Below, in pieces: positions 15,625 to 24,368 of a DNA stretch of 64,000 nucleotides; position 1 is the stretch's first letter; each line of letters begins with the position of its first letter. The position numbers and the translations under genes are program-made. The stretch is taken from positions 1-64,000 of the forward strand of contig JAQYWC010000067.1 of assembly GCA_030145245.1 (NCBI GenBank), written 5' to 3'. The DNA is from Desulfobacterium sp. GTDB taxonomy: Bacteria; Desulfobacterota; Desulfobacteria; Desulfobacterales; Desulfobacteraceae. The notes beneath the pieces were generated by a model, which did not search any database, was not told where the DNA came from, and worked only from the letters and a program-made list of their open reading frames with translations.

Positions 15625-17544
15625 TTGGAAGCATTATTACAGAAATATTTTGGTTTTACCACCTTTAAAAACGGCCAGCGCCAGGTGATCGACACCCTCA
15701 TCAAGGGAGAGTCCGCAGCAGCCATATTTCCCACGGGCGCAGGAAAGTCCCTCTGCTACCAACTGCCGGCAATGGTGCTGCCGGGCCTGACTTTGGTTGT
15801 CTCGCCCCTGCTGTCGCTGATGAAGGATCAGGTGGATTTTCTGCTCTCCTGCAACATCCCGGCGGCAAGGCTCGATTCCACCCTTGACCGGGAGGAATAC
15901 AACCAGATCATGGCAAAGGCAAAAAACGGTGAGCTCAAGATCCTGATGATCTCGGTGGAGCGGTTCAAGAACGAGCGGTTCCGTTATTTTTTAGGTCCGA
16001 TAGCTATCTCCCTTCTGGTGATCGACGAGGCCCACTGCATATCGGAATGGGGCCACAACTTCAGGCCCGACTACCTGAAGATCCCGGCCTATCAGCGCCA
16101 GTTCCGGGTCGGCCAGACCCTGGTCCTCACGGCCACGGCAACGCCCCAGGTGATCGACGACATGTGCGAAAAGCTCGACATTCCCAGAAACAATGTCACC
16201 CTGACCGGGTTCTACCGGAGCAATCTATTCCTCCAGGTCACCCCCATTGCCCAGGCTGAAAAGGCGAACCACCTGGCCGGGCGGATCAACCAGGCCCCCC
16301 TTGCGCCCACCATTGTCTACGTTATCCTCCAGAAAACGGCCCAGCAGGTGGCGGCCCTTCTTAGAAAACAGGGAATCCATGCGGCCCACTACCATGCAGG
16401 CATGAAAAATCCGGAAAGAGAAGAGGTGCAAAACCGTTTTTTCAAGGGAGATCTCACCTGTGTGGTTGCAACCATCGCCTTTGGCATGGGCATAGACAAG
16501 CGAGATATCAGAAGGGTGATCCACTATGACTTGCCAAAATCCATCGAAAACTACAGCCAGGAGATCGGCCGGGCGGGACGGGACGGAAACGACGCCTTTT
16601 GCGAGGTCCTGGCAAACCGGGACGCCATCCATGTGCTGGAGAATTTCATCTATGGCGACACCCCGGAACAAGCCTCCATCCATGCTATCCTTGACCGGAT
16701 CAAAGCCAATCCGGATGAGAATTGGGAAATTTCCGTCCTCACCCTGGCAAACGAGCTCAACATCCGGGTGCTCCCCCTGAAAACCTTACTGGTGTATCTC
16801 GAGATCCAGGGCATCATCGCCCCAAAATTTAGCTATTACAAAGAGTACGCCTTTAAGTTCATACGATCGGCCCAGGAGATAGTCCACACCTTCCAGGAGG
16901 AGAGACAAGGGTTTGTCCAGGCCATCTTTGACCACTGCCAGACAAAAAAGGTGTGGAGCATGGTCGACATGGATGGGATCATCCAATCCTATTCAACGGA
17001 CCGCAAACGCATCGTTACGGCCCTGGAGTACTTTGACGAAAACGGCTGGATCCAACTCAAATCCCAGAAATCCATGGAGATGTATGAAATAAAGAGCAAG
17101 GCATTTGATACAAACACGCTTTCACTCAGGTTGTACAATCTCTTCACGACCCGGGAGACCCATGAGATCCAGAGAATAAAAAGCATGATCCAATTCTTTG
17201 AAAGCAATGCCTGTCTGTCGGCCCGGCTGGCCCGCTACTTTGGCGAAACCCTGGAACAGACATCCTGCGGCCACTGCTCCTTCTGCGCAAGCGGCCAGGC
17301 CCGGATAGAACACTCGACCCCGCTTAAGCCCCTCTCTTCCATCGATTTCAGCACAATCACCAATGACTTCATGAACACGGGGCCGGACAAGGCATCTGTG
17401 TTGAACCTGACAAAATTTCTCTGCGGCATCCATACGCCTTTGTTAACTCGGCTGAAGGTCAAATCAAGCCCCGGCTTCGGAGCCCTGGAACGCTATCCGT
17501 TCCAGGAGGTAAAGGAGTGGATCCAGGACCACAACCATGGGTAG
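15625..17544 (+). CDS. recQ: RecQ-family ATP-dependent DNA helicase
   Basis: A 639-residue superfamily-2 helicase. The start is a TTG with GAGGAG five bases upstream. Motif 0 is FGFTTFKNGQRQVI, Walker A FPTGAGKSLCYQLPA, motif II VIDEAHCISEWGHNFRPDY, motif III TATATP and motif VI QEIGRAGRDG, all in the RecQ order. An RQC-type region ends with a zinc-binding Cys set (CGHCSFC near residue 550). No clear HRDC domain is visible; the C-terminal tail is short and unfamiliar. It would unwind forked or recombining DNA with 3'-5' polarity. It stands between decayed genes, so it may be an accessory rather than the core recQ copy. Confidence 0.92.
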   Translation: MEALLQKYFGFTTFKNGQRQVIDTLIKGESAAAIFPTGAGKSLCYQLPAMVLPGLTLVVSPLLSLMKDQVDFLLSCNIPAARLDSTLDREEYNQIMAKAKNGELKILMISVERFKNERFRYFLGPIAISLLVIDEAHCISEWGHNFRPDYLKIPAYQRQFRVGQTLVLTATATPQVIDDMCEKLDIPRNNVTLTGFYRSNLFLQVTPIAQAEKANHLAGRINQAPLAPTIVYVILQKTAQQVAALLRKQGIHAAHYHAGMKNPEREEVQNRFFKGDLTCVVATIAFGMGIDKRDIRRVIHYDLPKSIENYSQEIGRAGRDGNDAFCEVLANRDAIHVLENFIYGDTPEQASIHAILDRIKANPDENWEISVLTLANELNIRVLPLKTLLVYLEIQGIIAPKFSYYKEYAFKFIRSAQEIVHTFQEERQGFVQAIFDHCQTKKVWSMVDMDGIIQSYSTDRKRIVTALEYFDENGWIQLKSQKSMEMYEIKSKAFDTNTLSLRLYNLFTTRETHEIQRIKSMIQFFESNACLSARLARYFGETLEQTSCGHCSFCASGQARIEHSTPLKPLSSIDFSTITNDFMNTGPDKASVLNLTKFLCGIHTPLLTRLKVKSSPGFGALERYPFQEVKEWIQDHNHG

Positions 17545-17588
17545 AGAAGAAAAATTATCTTTAGACATTAAGAATTGGGGACAGCCAG

Positions 17589-17614
17589 GGTTGTTTTACC
17601 CAGACGGAACAACC
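17589..17614 (+). terminator. weak hairpin after recQ
   Basis: GGTTGTT and AACAACC form a 7-bp stem with a 12-nt loop about 45 bp after the recQ stop. There is no U-tract. Apart from this and the promoter at 17785, the 307-bp gap to the next gene shows nothing else. Confidence 0.35.
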
Positions 17615-17784
17615 TCCTATGAGCAATAACTCATTTACCCCCAGCACCGTCTGTCAAAGGAATGACGCGGGTTTCAGCTTTTCCTCGACACTCCTGACCA
17701 GCTTCCGGAACACCTGATCCACTAGTTTTTAACCTGACTCCCTAATTTATCTTAGTTTTTTCTTTTTTTTACCCCCCTAAAAAC

Positions 17785-17813
17785 TTGACAAGCTATTTTT
17801 TGCGCAATATGTT
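17785..17813 (+). promoter_or_regulatory. sigma-70-type promoter of the Lys/Ala-rich protein gene
   Basis: A perfect TTGACA (17785-17790), a 17-bp spacer and TATGTT (17808-17813) lie about 40 bp before the ATG. The flanking DNA is strongly AT-rich. This is among the best sigma-70-like matches in the window and suggests strong expression. Confidence 0.65.
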
Positions 17814-17851
17814 ATATACGAACTTTTAATCACAATGGAGCAAAGCAAAAC

Positions 17852-18388
17852 ATGGCAAATAAAAGCTTAGAAATAGATATGATGGAAGGACTGTTCAACT
17901 CTTTCCGGGAAGCCCTCGCAATCCCCTCTAAAAAGGATATTGAGGCGCTGAACGATAAACTTGACCGTATTGAGAAGATGCTTCTCAAAGCAGCACCCGC
18001 TGTTAAAGCTGATGTGGTTAAGGAAGCACCGGTAGCAGTGAAAGAGAAAGTAGCTGCACCAGTAGAAGAGAAAGTAGCTGCACCCGTGGCAAAGAAAAAA
18101 GCTGCACCGGCACCTGCGAAGAAGAAAAAGGCTGCACCGGCACCTGCGAAAAAGAAAAAGGCTGCACCGGCGCCGGCGAAAAAGAAAAAAGCTGCACCGG
18201 CAAAAAAGAAAGAAGCTGCTTCAGACAAGGTTCTTGAAGTCATTCAGAATCAAGATCAGGGTGCTGATTTCAAAAAAATCAAGGCCGAAACAAAGTTTGA
18301 TGATAAGAAAATCCGGAATATCATTTTCAGACTGCACAAGCTTGGACAGATTGAAAAAGTAAAAAGGGGCGTCTACAAAGCCTCCTAA
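17852..18388 (+). CDS. histone-H1-like Lys/Ala/Pro-rich protein with winged-helix-like C-terminus
   Basis: A 178-residue protein in three parts. Residues 1-50 (MEGLFNSFREAL, IPSKKDIEALNDKLDRIEKMLLK) form a helical segment reminiscent of phasin/PhaF N-termini. Residues about 55-125 are low-complexity AAPAPAKKKK repeats like those of bacterial histone-H1-like proteins. Residues about 128-178 (VLEVIQNQDQG, FKKIKAETKFDDKKIRNIIFRLHKLGQIEKV, RGVYKAS) look like a small winged helix. The basic repeats should bind DNA non-specifically, and the ends may add specificity or polymer-granule attachment. A strong promoter and a dedicated hairpin terminator flank it. Repeat number probably varies between strains. 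Confidence 0.7.
   Translation: MANKSLEIDMMEGLFNSFREALAIPSKKDIEALNDKLDRIEKMLLKAAPAVKADVVKEAPVAVKEKVAAPVEEKVAAPVAKKKAAPAPAKKKKAAPAPAKKKKAAPAPAKKKKAAPAKKKEAASDKVLEVIQNQDQGADFKKIKAETKFDDKKIRNIIFRLHKLGQIEKVKRGVYKAS
18101..18190 (+). repeat. three 30-bp tandem coding repeats
   Basis: Three near-identical 30-bp units, each starting GCTGCACCGGC and ending in an A/G-rich Lys-codon run, encode the AAPAPAKKKK decapeptide. A partial fourth copy follows to about 18211. Divergence between units is mostly synonymous (for example AAG/AAA). Confidence 0.85.
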
Positions 18389-18405
18389 TCGCTTTATCAA
18401 AAAAT

Positions 18406-18446
18406 ATGGGTAGAGAGGCATAGCTTAGGCCATGCCTGCTCTACCC
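18406..18446 (+). terminator. strong hairpin after the Lys/Ala-rich protein gene
   Basis: TGGGTAGAG+AGGCAT pairs with ATGCCT+CTCTACCCA, a 15-bp stem with one bulged G and a 10-nt loop, 18 bp after the stop codon. No U-run follows; it may act on either strand. Confidence 0.6.
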
Positions 18447-18522
18447 AACTTCTCCGACCCAATTCCTGATTACGCCCTTAACACAAATTTTTTGCGCCCT
18501 CTGGCCTGGTTCAGGATTACGG

Positions 18523-19278
18523 TTAAAAGCCCGGCAGCTTAAACTTCATGGTCACGTCCCCAGTCTCTTTGTCTATTTGAATCATCTTCTCCTGATCGTC
18601 CGACCGTTCCATCTTCCGGCCTCCATGCCGGAGTTGAGCACCATTTCTATCTTTTCCGGGGCCTGGCCGTCAAAGACGCCCTTTGAACCCTGGGCATCCT
18701 CTTCCACCGCATCCGGCACCCCCCTGAGCACATCCTCAAGCTTATTTTCCAGGGGTGTTCAGGTGAGCACAATGGCGTGCCTCTTGGAAATCCGCTTGAC
18801 TGCATCCGCAGTTTTCGTGGAGAAATTCTTGATGCGCTGGGCCCCATCAAGGATGATGATATCCGGATTATAACTTGAAAGGATGGTGACATCCCTTAAA
18901 ACGGCTTCGTAATTGGCGATCTTGAACAGGCAGTCATCGTTGGAATAACCGGCTTTTCGCTGTGAGGGATTGCCGGCAATCACCACTGCCTTTTCGTGGA
19001 AAAACTTTTCTATCTCCCGTTTCCTGCAGATGCCTGTCGACCCGGTTCAACAACGTCTCCCTGATGCGGACCCTTTTATCACCGTCCTCTCTGCCACAGC
19101 GCTCCCAGAATAGGCTGGGTGCTTTCCGGAAAGAGTTCCAGTAAACATCCGCAAAAGGAAAGCGCTCCTTTACAAGTCGTTTCCCAAAACCAGACTCTTT
19201 TTTAAGGTAAGCCGCAAGGAAACGAATATGCTTACATGTCCCAAGTCCGTTGGTAAGAGAATCAGGGCAGTATTTCAT
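18523..19278 (-). pseudogene. SNF2-family helicase, degraded
   Basis: Fragments in several minus-strand frames together spell an SNF2/DEAH helicase. They are an N-terminal piece from the ATG at 19278 (KYCPDSLTNGLGTCKHIRF...), a core piece (CLFKIANYEAVLRD..., IIILDGAQRIKNFSTKTADAVKRI, HAIVLT) and a C-terminal tail ending QIDKETGDVTMKFKLPGF. Family members read LDEAQRIKN and VLTGTPLENK. Here the catalytic Glu is Gly and the Gly of GTPLENK is a TGA stop (next residues TPLENKLED). At least two frame changes occur, near 19000 and near 18600. Most of the second RecA domain is also deleted. It is clearly inactive. Confidence 0.8.
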
Positions 19279-19516
19279 GGGGTCAGGCTTTCCTTATTGC
19301 CCTTTTTGCCAGTATGATCATGAGAAACAAGCCTGCCCCCGTCCATCAAAGCTGAACTCCGAAAGTTGACTTAATATTAAAACCAGAGCCGTATGTCAAC
19401 CGTTATGAGGCAAATCCCCCACGGACGCCATGGACACAAAACAGGCGAAAAAAGAATTTATATCGCCTCGCATATGAATAGTACCCATTCGAAAGCAAGC
19501 CGATATAGGAGACCTG

Positions 19517-20353
19517 TCAGATATTATGAAACGGGTTGACGTGGCCACCCTGCTCCGGGACTGTTTTAAAGGAAAAAACCACCTCGGTAACGCCGGGGAC
19601 CTCCCGGGCACCGTTTTCTATCCTGGAGATCGTTTCCTCCCCCGGAGAGCCAGCGCCCGGCTCCGTACTGATGTAGACGGTTCCGTTGCTGCAGGTGACG
19701 CAGACCATGGGCGCGATCTTTACCAGGGCAGCCTCGACACTGCTTGCAAGGGCGAGATCATTGATGATTTTCATGGATTCCGGGGTTGACTGGAAATTGG
19801 GTTTCTTCACCAGGTCAACCAGGATGTCAATGGCATCGTCCACGGTGATGGTCTTGATGTTCAGGACCACATCATAGAGCCTGCTGTCCCAGGTATCGGT
19901 GCCATAGAGCTGAATTCCCCACCTTCGTCGCTCTTCATCGTCTTTCTTAAGGATATAGAGGGCCTTGTCCCCGGGAATATTCTCCCGTTTCATCTCCTCC
20001 CTGACCCGGTCGTCCATGTCGGCATTGACCCTTACCTTGAGAACACCCGGAATATTTCCCAGAAAATAATGGCCGGCAAGGCCGTGGTAGACGATATTGT
20101 CCCTCTTGACATGCTGCAGCAGGGCTGAGCGGATAAAGCTGACAAAGCGTTTCTTACCGTGGTGAAACCGTTCAATGACCTGGGGCGCATCGTGGAGGGC
20201 CCGGACCAGCTTTATCTCCGGGATATTGAACTCATCCGAGGCTTCCAGCAGAATATCCCGGGAGATGCACTCATACCCCAGACGCTGTGCCAGTTTTTCC
20301 GCAACCTCTTTTCCACGGCTGTAAGAGCCCCTTGCTATGGTAATAATTGACAT
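19517..20353 (-). CDS. cytidylate-kinase-like protein with C-terminal BON-like domain
   Basis: GGAGG seven bases before the ATG at 20353 supports this start (the track begins at 20419), giving 278 residues. The N-terminal 200 residues follow the cytidylate-kinase-like (AAA_26) pattern: a P-loop variant ARGSYSRGKEVAEKLA, then GYECISRDILLEASDEF, and VYHGLAGHYFLG. The last 75 residues (SVEAALVKIAPMVCVTCSNGTVYISTEP..., VPGVTEVVF) resemble a BON-type alpha-beta domain. Such fusions are uncharacterised; the kinase substrate need not be CMP. It is flanked downstream by a bidirectional terminator. The 240 bp to the SNF2 pseudogene contain no recognisable gene. Confidence 0.78.
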   Translation of the reverse strand: MSIITIARGSYSRGKEVAEKLAQRLGYECISRDILLEASDEFNIPEIKLVRALHDAPQVIERFHHGKKRFVSFIRSALLQHVKRDNIVYHGLAGHYFLGNIPGVLKVRVNADMDDRVREEMKRENIPGDKALYILKKDDEERRRWGIQLYGTDTWDSRLYDVVLNIKTITVDDAIDILVDLVKKPNFQSTPESMKIINDLALASSVEAALVKIAPMVCVTCSNGTVYISTEPGAGSPGEETISRIENGAREVPGVTEVVFSFKTVPEQGGHVNPFHNI

Positions 20354-20437
20354 AGTCGCTCCTCCCTGTTTGTCGTCGGTTTTTGGGAAAACAATATTGT
20401 GTGGAAGATATAGGAACAAGTATCCTCTGACCGGGCT

Positions 20438-20482
20438 GAAAAATCAAGGGAAACCCTTGGTTTTTTCGCTGGGGCGAAAAAA
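20438..20482 (-). terminator. double hairpin terminator after the MacB-type operon
   Basis: CAAGGG-AAA-CCCTTG (20445-20459), flanked on the minus strand by a T-run, is preceded by TTTTTTCGC/GCGAAAAAA (20461-20482), a 9-bp stem with a 4-nt loop. The pair sits just 3' of the permease gene and fits a rho-independent terminator, possibly bidirectional. Confidence 0.75.
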
Positions 20483-20497
20483 GGAATAACGGAACGG

Positions 20498-21715
20498 CTA
20501 CTCGTATTTCAGGGCATTGATGGGGCTCATGGCGGCGGCTTTCCTGGCCGGATAAAACCCGAAAAAAATTCCCACCCCAGCCGAGAACAGGACTGCGGTC
20601 AGGATGATCCCCGGATCCACCACCACGCTGGTTCCCATGATCCTGCCAAGGCCAAATGCGATGCCAAGGCCAAGGACAATGCCAAGGCCTCCCCCCAAGA
20701 GACTCAAAATCATGGCTTCAATGAGAAACTGGGTCAGGATATCCCGTCCCCTTGCCCCCACGGCCATGCGGATACCGATCTCCCGGGTGCGCTCCGTCAC
20801 CGACACCAGCATGATATTCATGATACCGATGCCCCCCACCAGCAGGGAAACGCCGGCAATGGCACTGAGCAAAAGAGTCAGGGTGCCAGTGATCCGGGTG
20901 GCCATGGAGGTGATTTCAGTCTGGCTTCTAATGCGAAAATCATCCCGCTCTTCCGCCCTGAGCCTGTGCCGTATCCTTAAAAGCGCCCGGATCTCGGCCA
21001 TGGCCTGTTCCATGGCTTCCGGCGACCTGGCACTGGCCATGATGGTTCGAACGGTTTTGCCGTCCGAGAGCCGGTACAGGGCCGTGGTGGAGGGAATCAG
21101 GATCACATCGTCCTGGTCTGTCCCCATGGCGGTCTGGCCCTTGGCCCTGAGCACCCCGATCACCTTAAAGGGGACATTCCGGATGCGAATCCGGGTGCCC
21201 AGGGGATCCTGGCCGGAGAACAGCTCATCCGCCACGGTCTTGCCCAGCACCGCCACCTTGGATTTCACCTTGAGATCACGGCCGGCGAAAAAGGTGCCAC
21301 GGCTGAGTTCCAGGTTCCGGATAAGGGGATATCCCGGACTCACCCCCTGGATACGGGTGTTCCAGTTGGCAGCACCCGCAATCACCTGGGCCTGGACCGA
21401 GATCACGGGGGAAACCCCGGCCACCGAGGCAAGATTTTTATCCATGGCCCGGGCATCGGCCATGGACAGGGAGTCCTGGGTACCGGCCCCGCCATGGACC
21501 CCTCTCCGGGAGGCGCTGCCCGAACGGATGATGAGAAGATTGGTACCCATGGAATCCACCTGGCGCTGGATATCCGCCTGGGACCCTTTGCCAAGGGAGA
21601 TAAGGCAGATCACAGAACCCACCCCGATGATGATGCCCAGCATGGTCAGCAGGCTCCGCAAACGGTTCTTTGCAATGCTTTTCAGGGCGACCCCCACGAA
21701 CTTCATCCATTTCAC
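20498..21715 (-). CDS. MacB-like ABC transporter permease (FtsX fold)
   Basis: A 405-residue permease with the MacB/LolC layout. TM1 is near residues 20-40 (RSLLTMLGIIIGVGSVICLISLG), a large periplasmic MacB_PCD domain spans about 45-255, and three C-terminal TM helices follow (from about 280) with the EIGIRMAVGARGRDI coupling motif. It would drive export of a peptide, lipoprotein or small molecule through mechanotransmission together with the ATPase, whose stop overlaps its start by the ATGA arrangement. The adaptor and TolC genes of the same type lie on the same strand 2 kb upstream, separated by an oppositely oriented hydrolase gene. Confidence 0.92.
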   Translation of the reverse strand: MKWMKFVGVALKSIAKNRLRSLLTMLGIIIGVGSVICLISLGKGSQADIQRQVDSMGTNLLIIRSGSASRRGVHGGAGTQDSLSMADARAMDKNLASVAGVSPVISVQAQVIAGAANWNTRIQGVSPGYPLIRNLELSRGTFFAGRDLKVKSKVAVLGKTVADELFSGQDPLGTRIRIRNVPFKVIGVLRAKGQTAMGTDQDDVILIPSTTALYRLSDGKTVRTIMASARSPEAMEQAMAEIRALLRIRHRLRAEERDDFRIRSQTEITSMATRITGTLTLLLSAIAGVSLLVGGIGIMNIMLVSVTERTREIGIRMAVGARGRDILTQFLIEAMILSLLGGGLGIVLGLGIAFGLGRIMGTSVVVDPGIILTAVLFSAGVGIFFGFYPARKAAAMSPINALKYE

Positions 21716-22425
21716 GGTGAACTCTCCTCCCCAAAAGCGTCGCCAACGCCACGGTCCTTTATGATGCGGCCGTCCGCAAGCTCGATGATCCGGTTGGCAA
21801 ACCGGGCCATCTCAGATTCGTGGGTCACAAGGACAATGGTGATCCCCCTTTGATTGAGCCGTTGAAACAAAGTGATCACCTCCAGGGTGGTGGCGGAATC
21901 CAGGTTGCCCGTGGGCTCGTCCGCCAGGATGATGGCAGGTTGGTTGACCAGGGCCCTGGCGATGGCCACCCGCTGCTGCTGGCCTCCTGAGAGCTGGCTT
22001 GGCTCATGGTCGAGCCGTTGGGCAAGCCCCACGGTGGTCAGGGCCTCAACAGCCCGCTGCCGGGATTCCCTGCCCAGGCCCAGGGGGGAATAGAGCAGGG
22101 GCAGCTCCACATTTTCAAGGGCCGATGTCCTTGGGAGCAGATTAAATCCCTGGAACACAAATCCGATCCGCCGGTTCCTGACATGGGCCAGCTGATCCCT
22201 GTCCATGCGGCTCACATTGATCCCTTCCAGGAGATACTCGCCGGTGTCTGCCCGGTCCAGGCACCCCAGGACATTCATGAGGGTGGATTTTCCCGATCCC
22301 GAGGTACCCATGACGGCCACGAACTCCCCCTGGCAGATGGTCATGGTAACCCTGTCCAGGGCCTTGACCGGGGAATCCCCCAGCACAAATGTCTTTGAAA
22401 CATCTTTTAACTCAATGATTTTCAT
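21712..22425 (-). CDS. MacB/LolD-type ABC transporter ATPase
   Basis: A 237-residue ABC ATPase. Walker A is [12 protein letters not shown] near residue 45, with the Q-loop in [12 protein letters not shown], the signature [15 protein letters not shown], Walker [13 protein letters not shown] and the H-loop VTHES. This is the profile of MacB/LolD ATPases. ATGA overlap with the permease gene implies translational coupling. The substrate is unknown. Upstream lies the promoter/operator region of the divergent hydrolase gene. Confidence 0.93.
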   Translation of the reverse strand: MKIIELKDVSKTFVLGDSPVKALDRVTMTICQGEFVAVMGTSGSGKSTLMNVLGCLDRADTGEYLLEGINVSRMDRDQLAHVRNRRIGFVFQGFNLLPRTSALENVELPLLYSPLGLGRESRQRAVEALTTVGLAQRLDHEPSQLSGGQQQRVAIARALVNQPAIILADEPTGNLDSATTLEVITLFQRLNQRGITIVLVTHESEMARFANRIIELADGRIIKDRGVGDAFGEESSP

Positions 22426-22530
22426 AAAGACACACCGTTATATTAAGTGACATCCGGATCATACCCCCTTTTGCCATGAATGCCAAATTCAGATCTTCCC
22501 CAATCCAGGGTTCCCCTTGAATATAATCCA

Positions 22531-22576
22531 TTGAAATTTTACAAACCCGATAGTATATAGCTTGATTAGATCAAGC
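22531..22576 (+). promoter_or_regulatory. sigma-70 promoter with palindromic operator at +1
   Basis: TTGAAA (22531-22536), a 17-bp spacer and TATATA (22554-22559) form a good promoter reading toward the hydrolase gene. The perfect inverted repeat GCTTGATTAGATCAAGC (22560-22576; 7-bp arms, 3-nt centre) follows at once and would cover the start site, a repressor-like position. It may also affect the divergent ABC operon 135 bp away. Confidence 0.55.
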
Positions 22577-22722
22577 AGGCAGTCGCAAGCCATCGCCCTT
22601 TTTGTCCCAGAAAAATCAGCAAGTCCGATCAATCTTCCCTGTCGCAGGTTTTCCTTACTGCACGGGAAGAAGACCGTTTTTCGTTCCAGCAGCATCAACC
22701 CAAACAAACAGGAGGATCCCTG

Positions 22723-24360
22723 ATGAAAAAACGTCATCATGTGAGAGTTGCATTGATTATGGCCCTTTTGCTATCCTTGTTTATCTTTGCGAGTTGTGAC
22801 GACGATGACAACGACAATGGTAATCCCACCCTCTTAACAGACGGCCTCACTGATTCAAACCTCATCCACTATTCCGGTGAAAGCGGGGATGATCTCGCCC
22901 AGATCACCTACTTTGCCCTGGCCGCGGACAGCGATGCATACAAGGCACTTCCCGAAAGCGAAACCGCCAAGGTTACCAAGATCAAGGCCAACATCCTCCA
23001 CTCCTCCCTCTTCACCCCGGACCAGCTCATCGCCGGCCACGAAGCTTCCGGCACCTTGACGGTCCAGGATGATTCGGGCCTGCGGATCCAGAATGTCTCC
23101 CTCAAGGTCCCGGACAACTGGAACGGGGATCTTGTGGTTGGCGGGACCCCGGGAATGCGCAACGAGTACGCCAGCTGGGCCATCCTGGCACCCTGGCTCC
23201 TGAACAGGGGATACGCCGTTGTGACCGGTAATAAAGGCATCCCCAAAGGCATCGCAGACATGCTGAGCGGCACCCATCCGTCCCAGCACTGGGGCATGAT
23301 GATGCTGGACCTTGCGGACTGGTCCCAGCAACGCCTTGAAGATCTCCACGGCCGCAAGGTGGCCCACACCTATGCCATGGGTCTTTCAAACGGCGGCTAC
23401 CAGGTACGCCGGGCCCTGGAACTGGACCATGAAGCGGTGAATGGCGGCGCTGTCCGGCTCTTTGACGGCGGCCTTGACTGGTCCGGCACCTATTCCCCGG
23501 ATAAAAGGGTCATGGACACCGACAATGACGGCCAGGTATCCCCCCGGGAATATGGGGATTCCAATTCCCTGATTCCCTCCATTGACAAGGCCACGATGGC
23601 CATGGGGTGGGCCTATCCCACGGCAACCAGCATCACCGCCACCCAGTATGACAGGGTCCCCCGGTTTCCCGATGCCCAGGATGGTGTCACATCCGGTGGT
23701 TACGCAACAGAATCGGCTATTTTCTGGGGGGCCTACAACACCATCTCAGACGCTTACAAGGCGATCCCCGGCTACGAAATCTTTAAAGGGGTCGGGTATT
23801 ACAATCTCATCTCCCATGTCTACCGGGCCGACCTCCGGGGGGACACTGCCGCTGAAGCCGGTGTTTACAGCAGTTATAACGATCCTGCAAACCCAGACGC
23901 AGCCCCCCCCGTCTATGCCTGGCTGGCCAGTGCCGACAAAGGGAACTGGACCGCAGAGAGCGTTGAGTACGCCTTAAAGACAGCCAATACCGGTGAGTTC
24001 TCCGTTCCCATGATCAGCCTCCATGGCACCGCTGACGGCCTTCTTGGCACGGTCTCCAATGGCACGGCCTATCGAAATGCTGTGGAAAACTACGGGAATG
24101 CCGATCTTCACCGTTTCTTCCTCATCCAAAACGCCGGCCATGTTGACGCCCATGCCGACGGCGGTCTGGATTATGATTTCAACGGGCAGCCGGGGGATGA
24201 AAATGCAGCGGATGAACTGACCCCCATGCAGGCCTACGCCCAGAGAAGTTTTGATTATCTCGTTGACTGGGTGGAAAAAAAGGTCCTTCCCCCAAATTCA
24301 ACAACCGTGACCACCTCACCTGCAAATGACGTAACAGATCCGGACACCCTGTCCTGGTAG
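22723..24360 (+). CDS. alpha/beta-hydrolase lipoprotein (oligomer-hydrolase/tannase-like)
   Basis: A 545-residue exported protein: a basic start, hydrophobic core and lipobox-like FIFASC, then an acidic DDDDNDND spacer, so it is probably a lipoprotein. The fold is alpha/beta hydrolase: a GYAVVTGNKG block, the nucleophile elbow GLSNGG near residue 223, a calcium-loop-like DTDNDGQVSPREY stretch, and a late candidate catalytic His in NAGHVDAHAD. The block pattern is reminiscent of 3-hydroxybutyrate-oligomer hydrolases or tannase/feruloyl esterases; I cannot choose a substrate. AGGAGG seven bases before the ATG supports the start. It is inserted, in opposite orientation, between two halves of an export operon. 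Confidence 0.75.
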   Translation: MKKRHHVRVALIMALLLSLFIFASCDDDDNDNGNPTLLTDGLTDSNLIHYSGESGDDLAQITYFALAADSDAYKALPESETAKVTKIKANILHSSLFTPDQLIAGHEASGTLTVQDDSGLRIQNVSLKVPDNWNGDLVVGGTPGMRNEYASWAILAPWLLNRGYAVVTGNKGIPKGIADMLSGTHPSQHWGMMMLDLADWSQQRLEDLHGRKVAHTYAMGLSNGGYQVRRALELDHEAVNGGAVRLFDGGLDWSGTYSPDKRVMDTDNDGQVSPREYGDSNSLIPSIDKATMAMGWAYPTATSITATQYDRVPRFPDAQDGVTSGGYATESAIFWGAYNTISDAYKAIPGYEIFKGVGYYNLISHVYRADLRGDTAAEAGVYSSYNDPANPDAAPPVYAWLASADKGNWTAESVEYALKTANTGEFSVPMISLHGTADGLLGTVSNGTAYRNAVENYGNADLHRFFLIQNAGHVDAHADGGLDYDFNGQPGDENAADELTPMQAYAQRSFDYLVDWVEKKVLPPNSTTVTTSPANDVTDPDTLSW

Positions 24361-24368
24361 CGCCTAAA

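Noticed and set aside
20498-22425. Lipoprotein-release LolCDE system
   Set aside because: The single permease with a MacB-type periplasmic domain and the nearby adaptor and TolC genes fit MacAB-type export better.
22489-22740. 83-aa minus-strand ORF
   Set aside because: It lies across the promoter and leader of the hydrolase gene and shows no ribosome site or family features.
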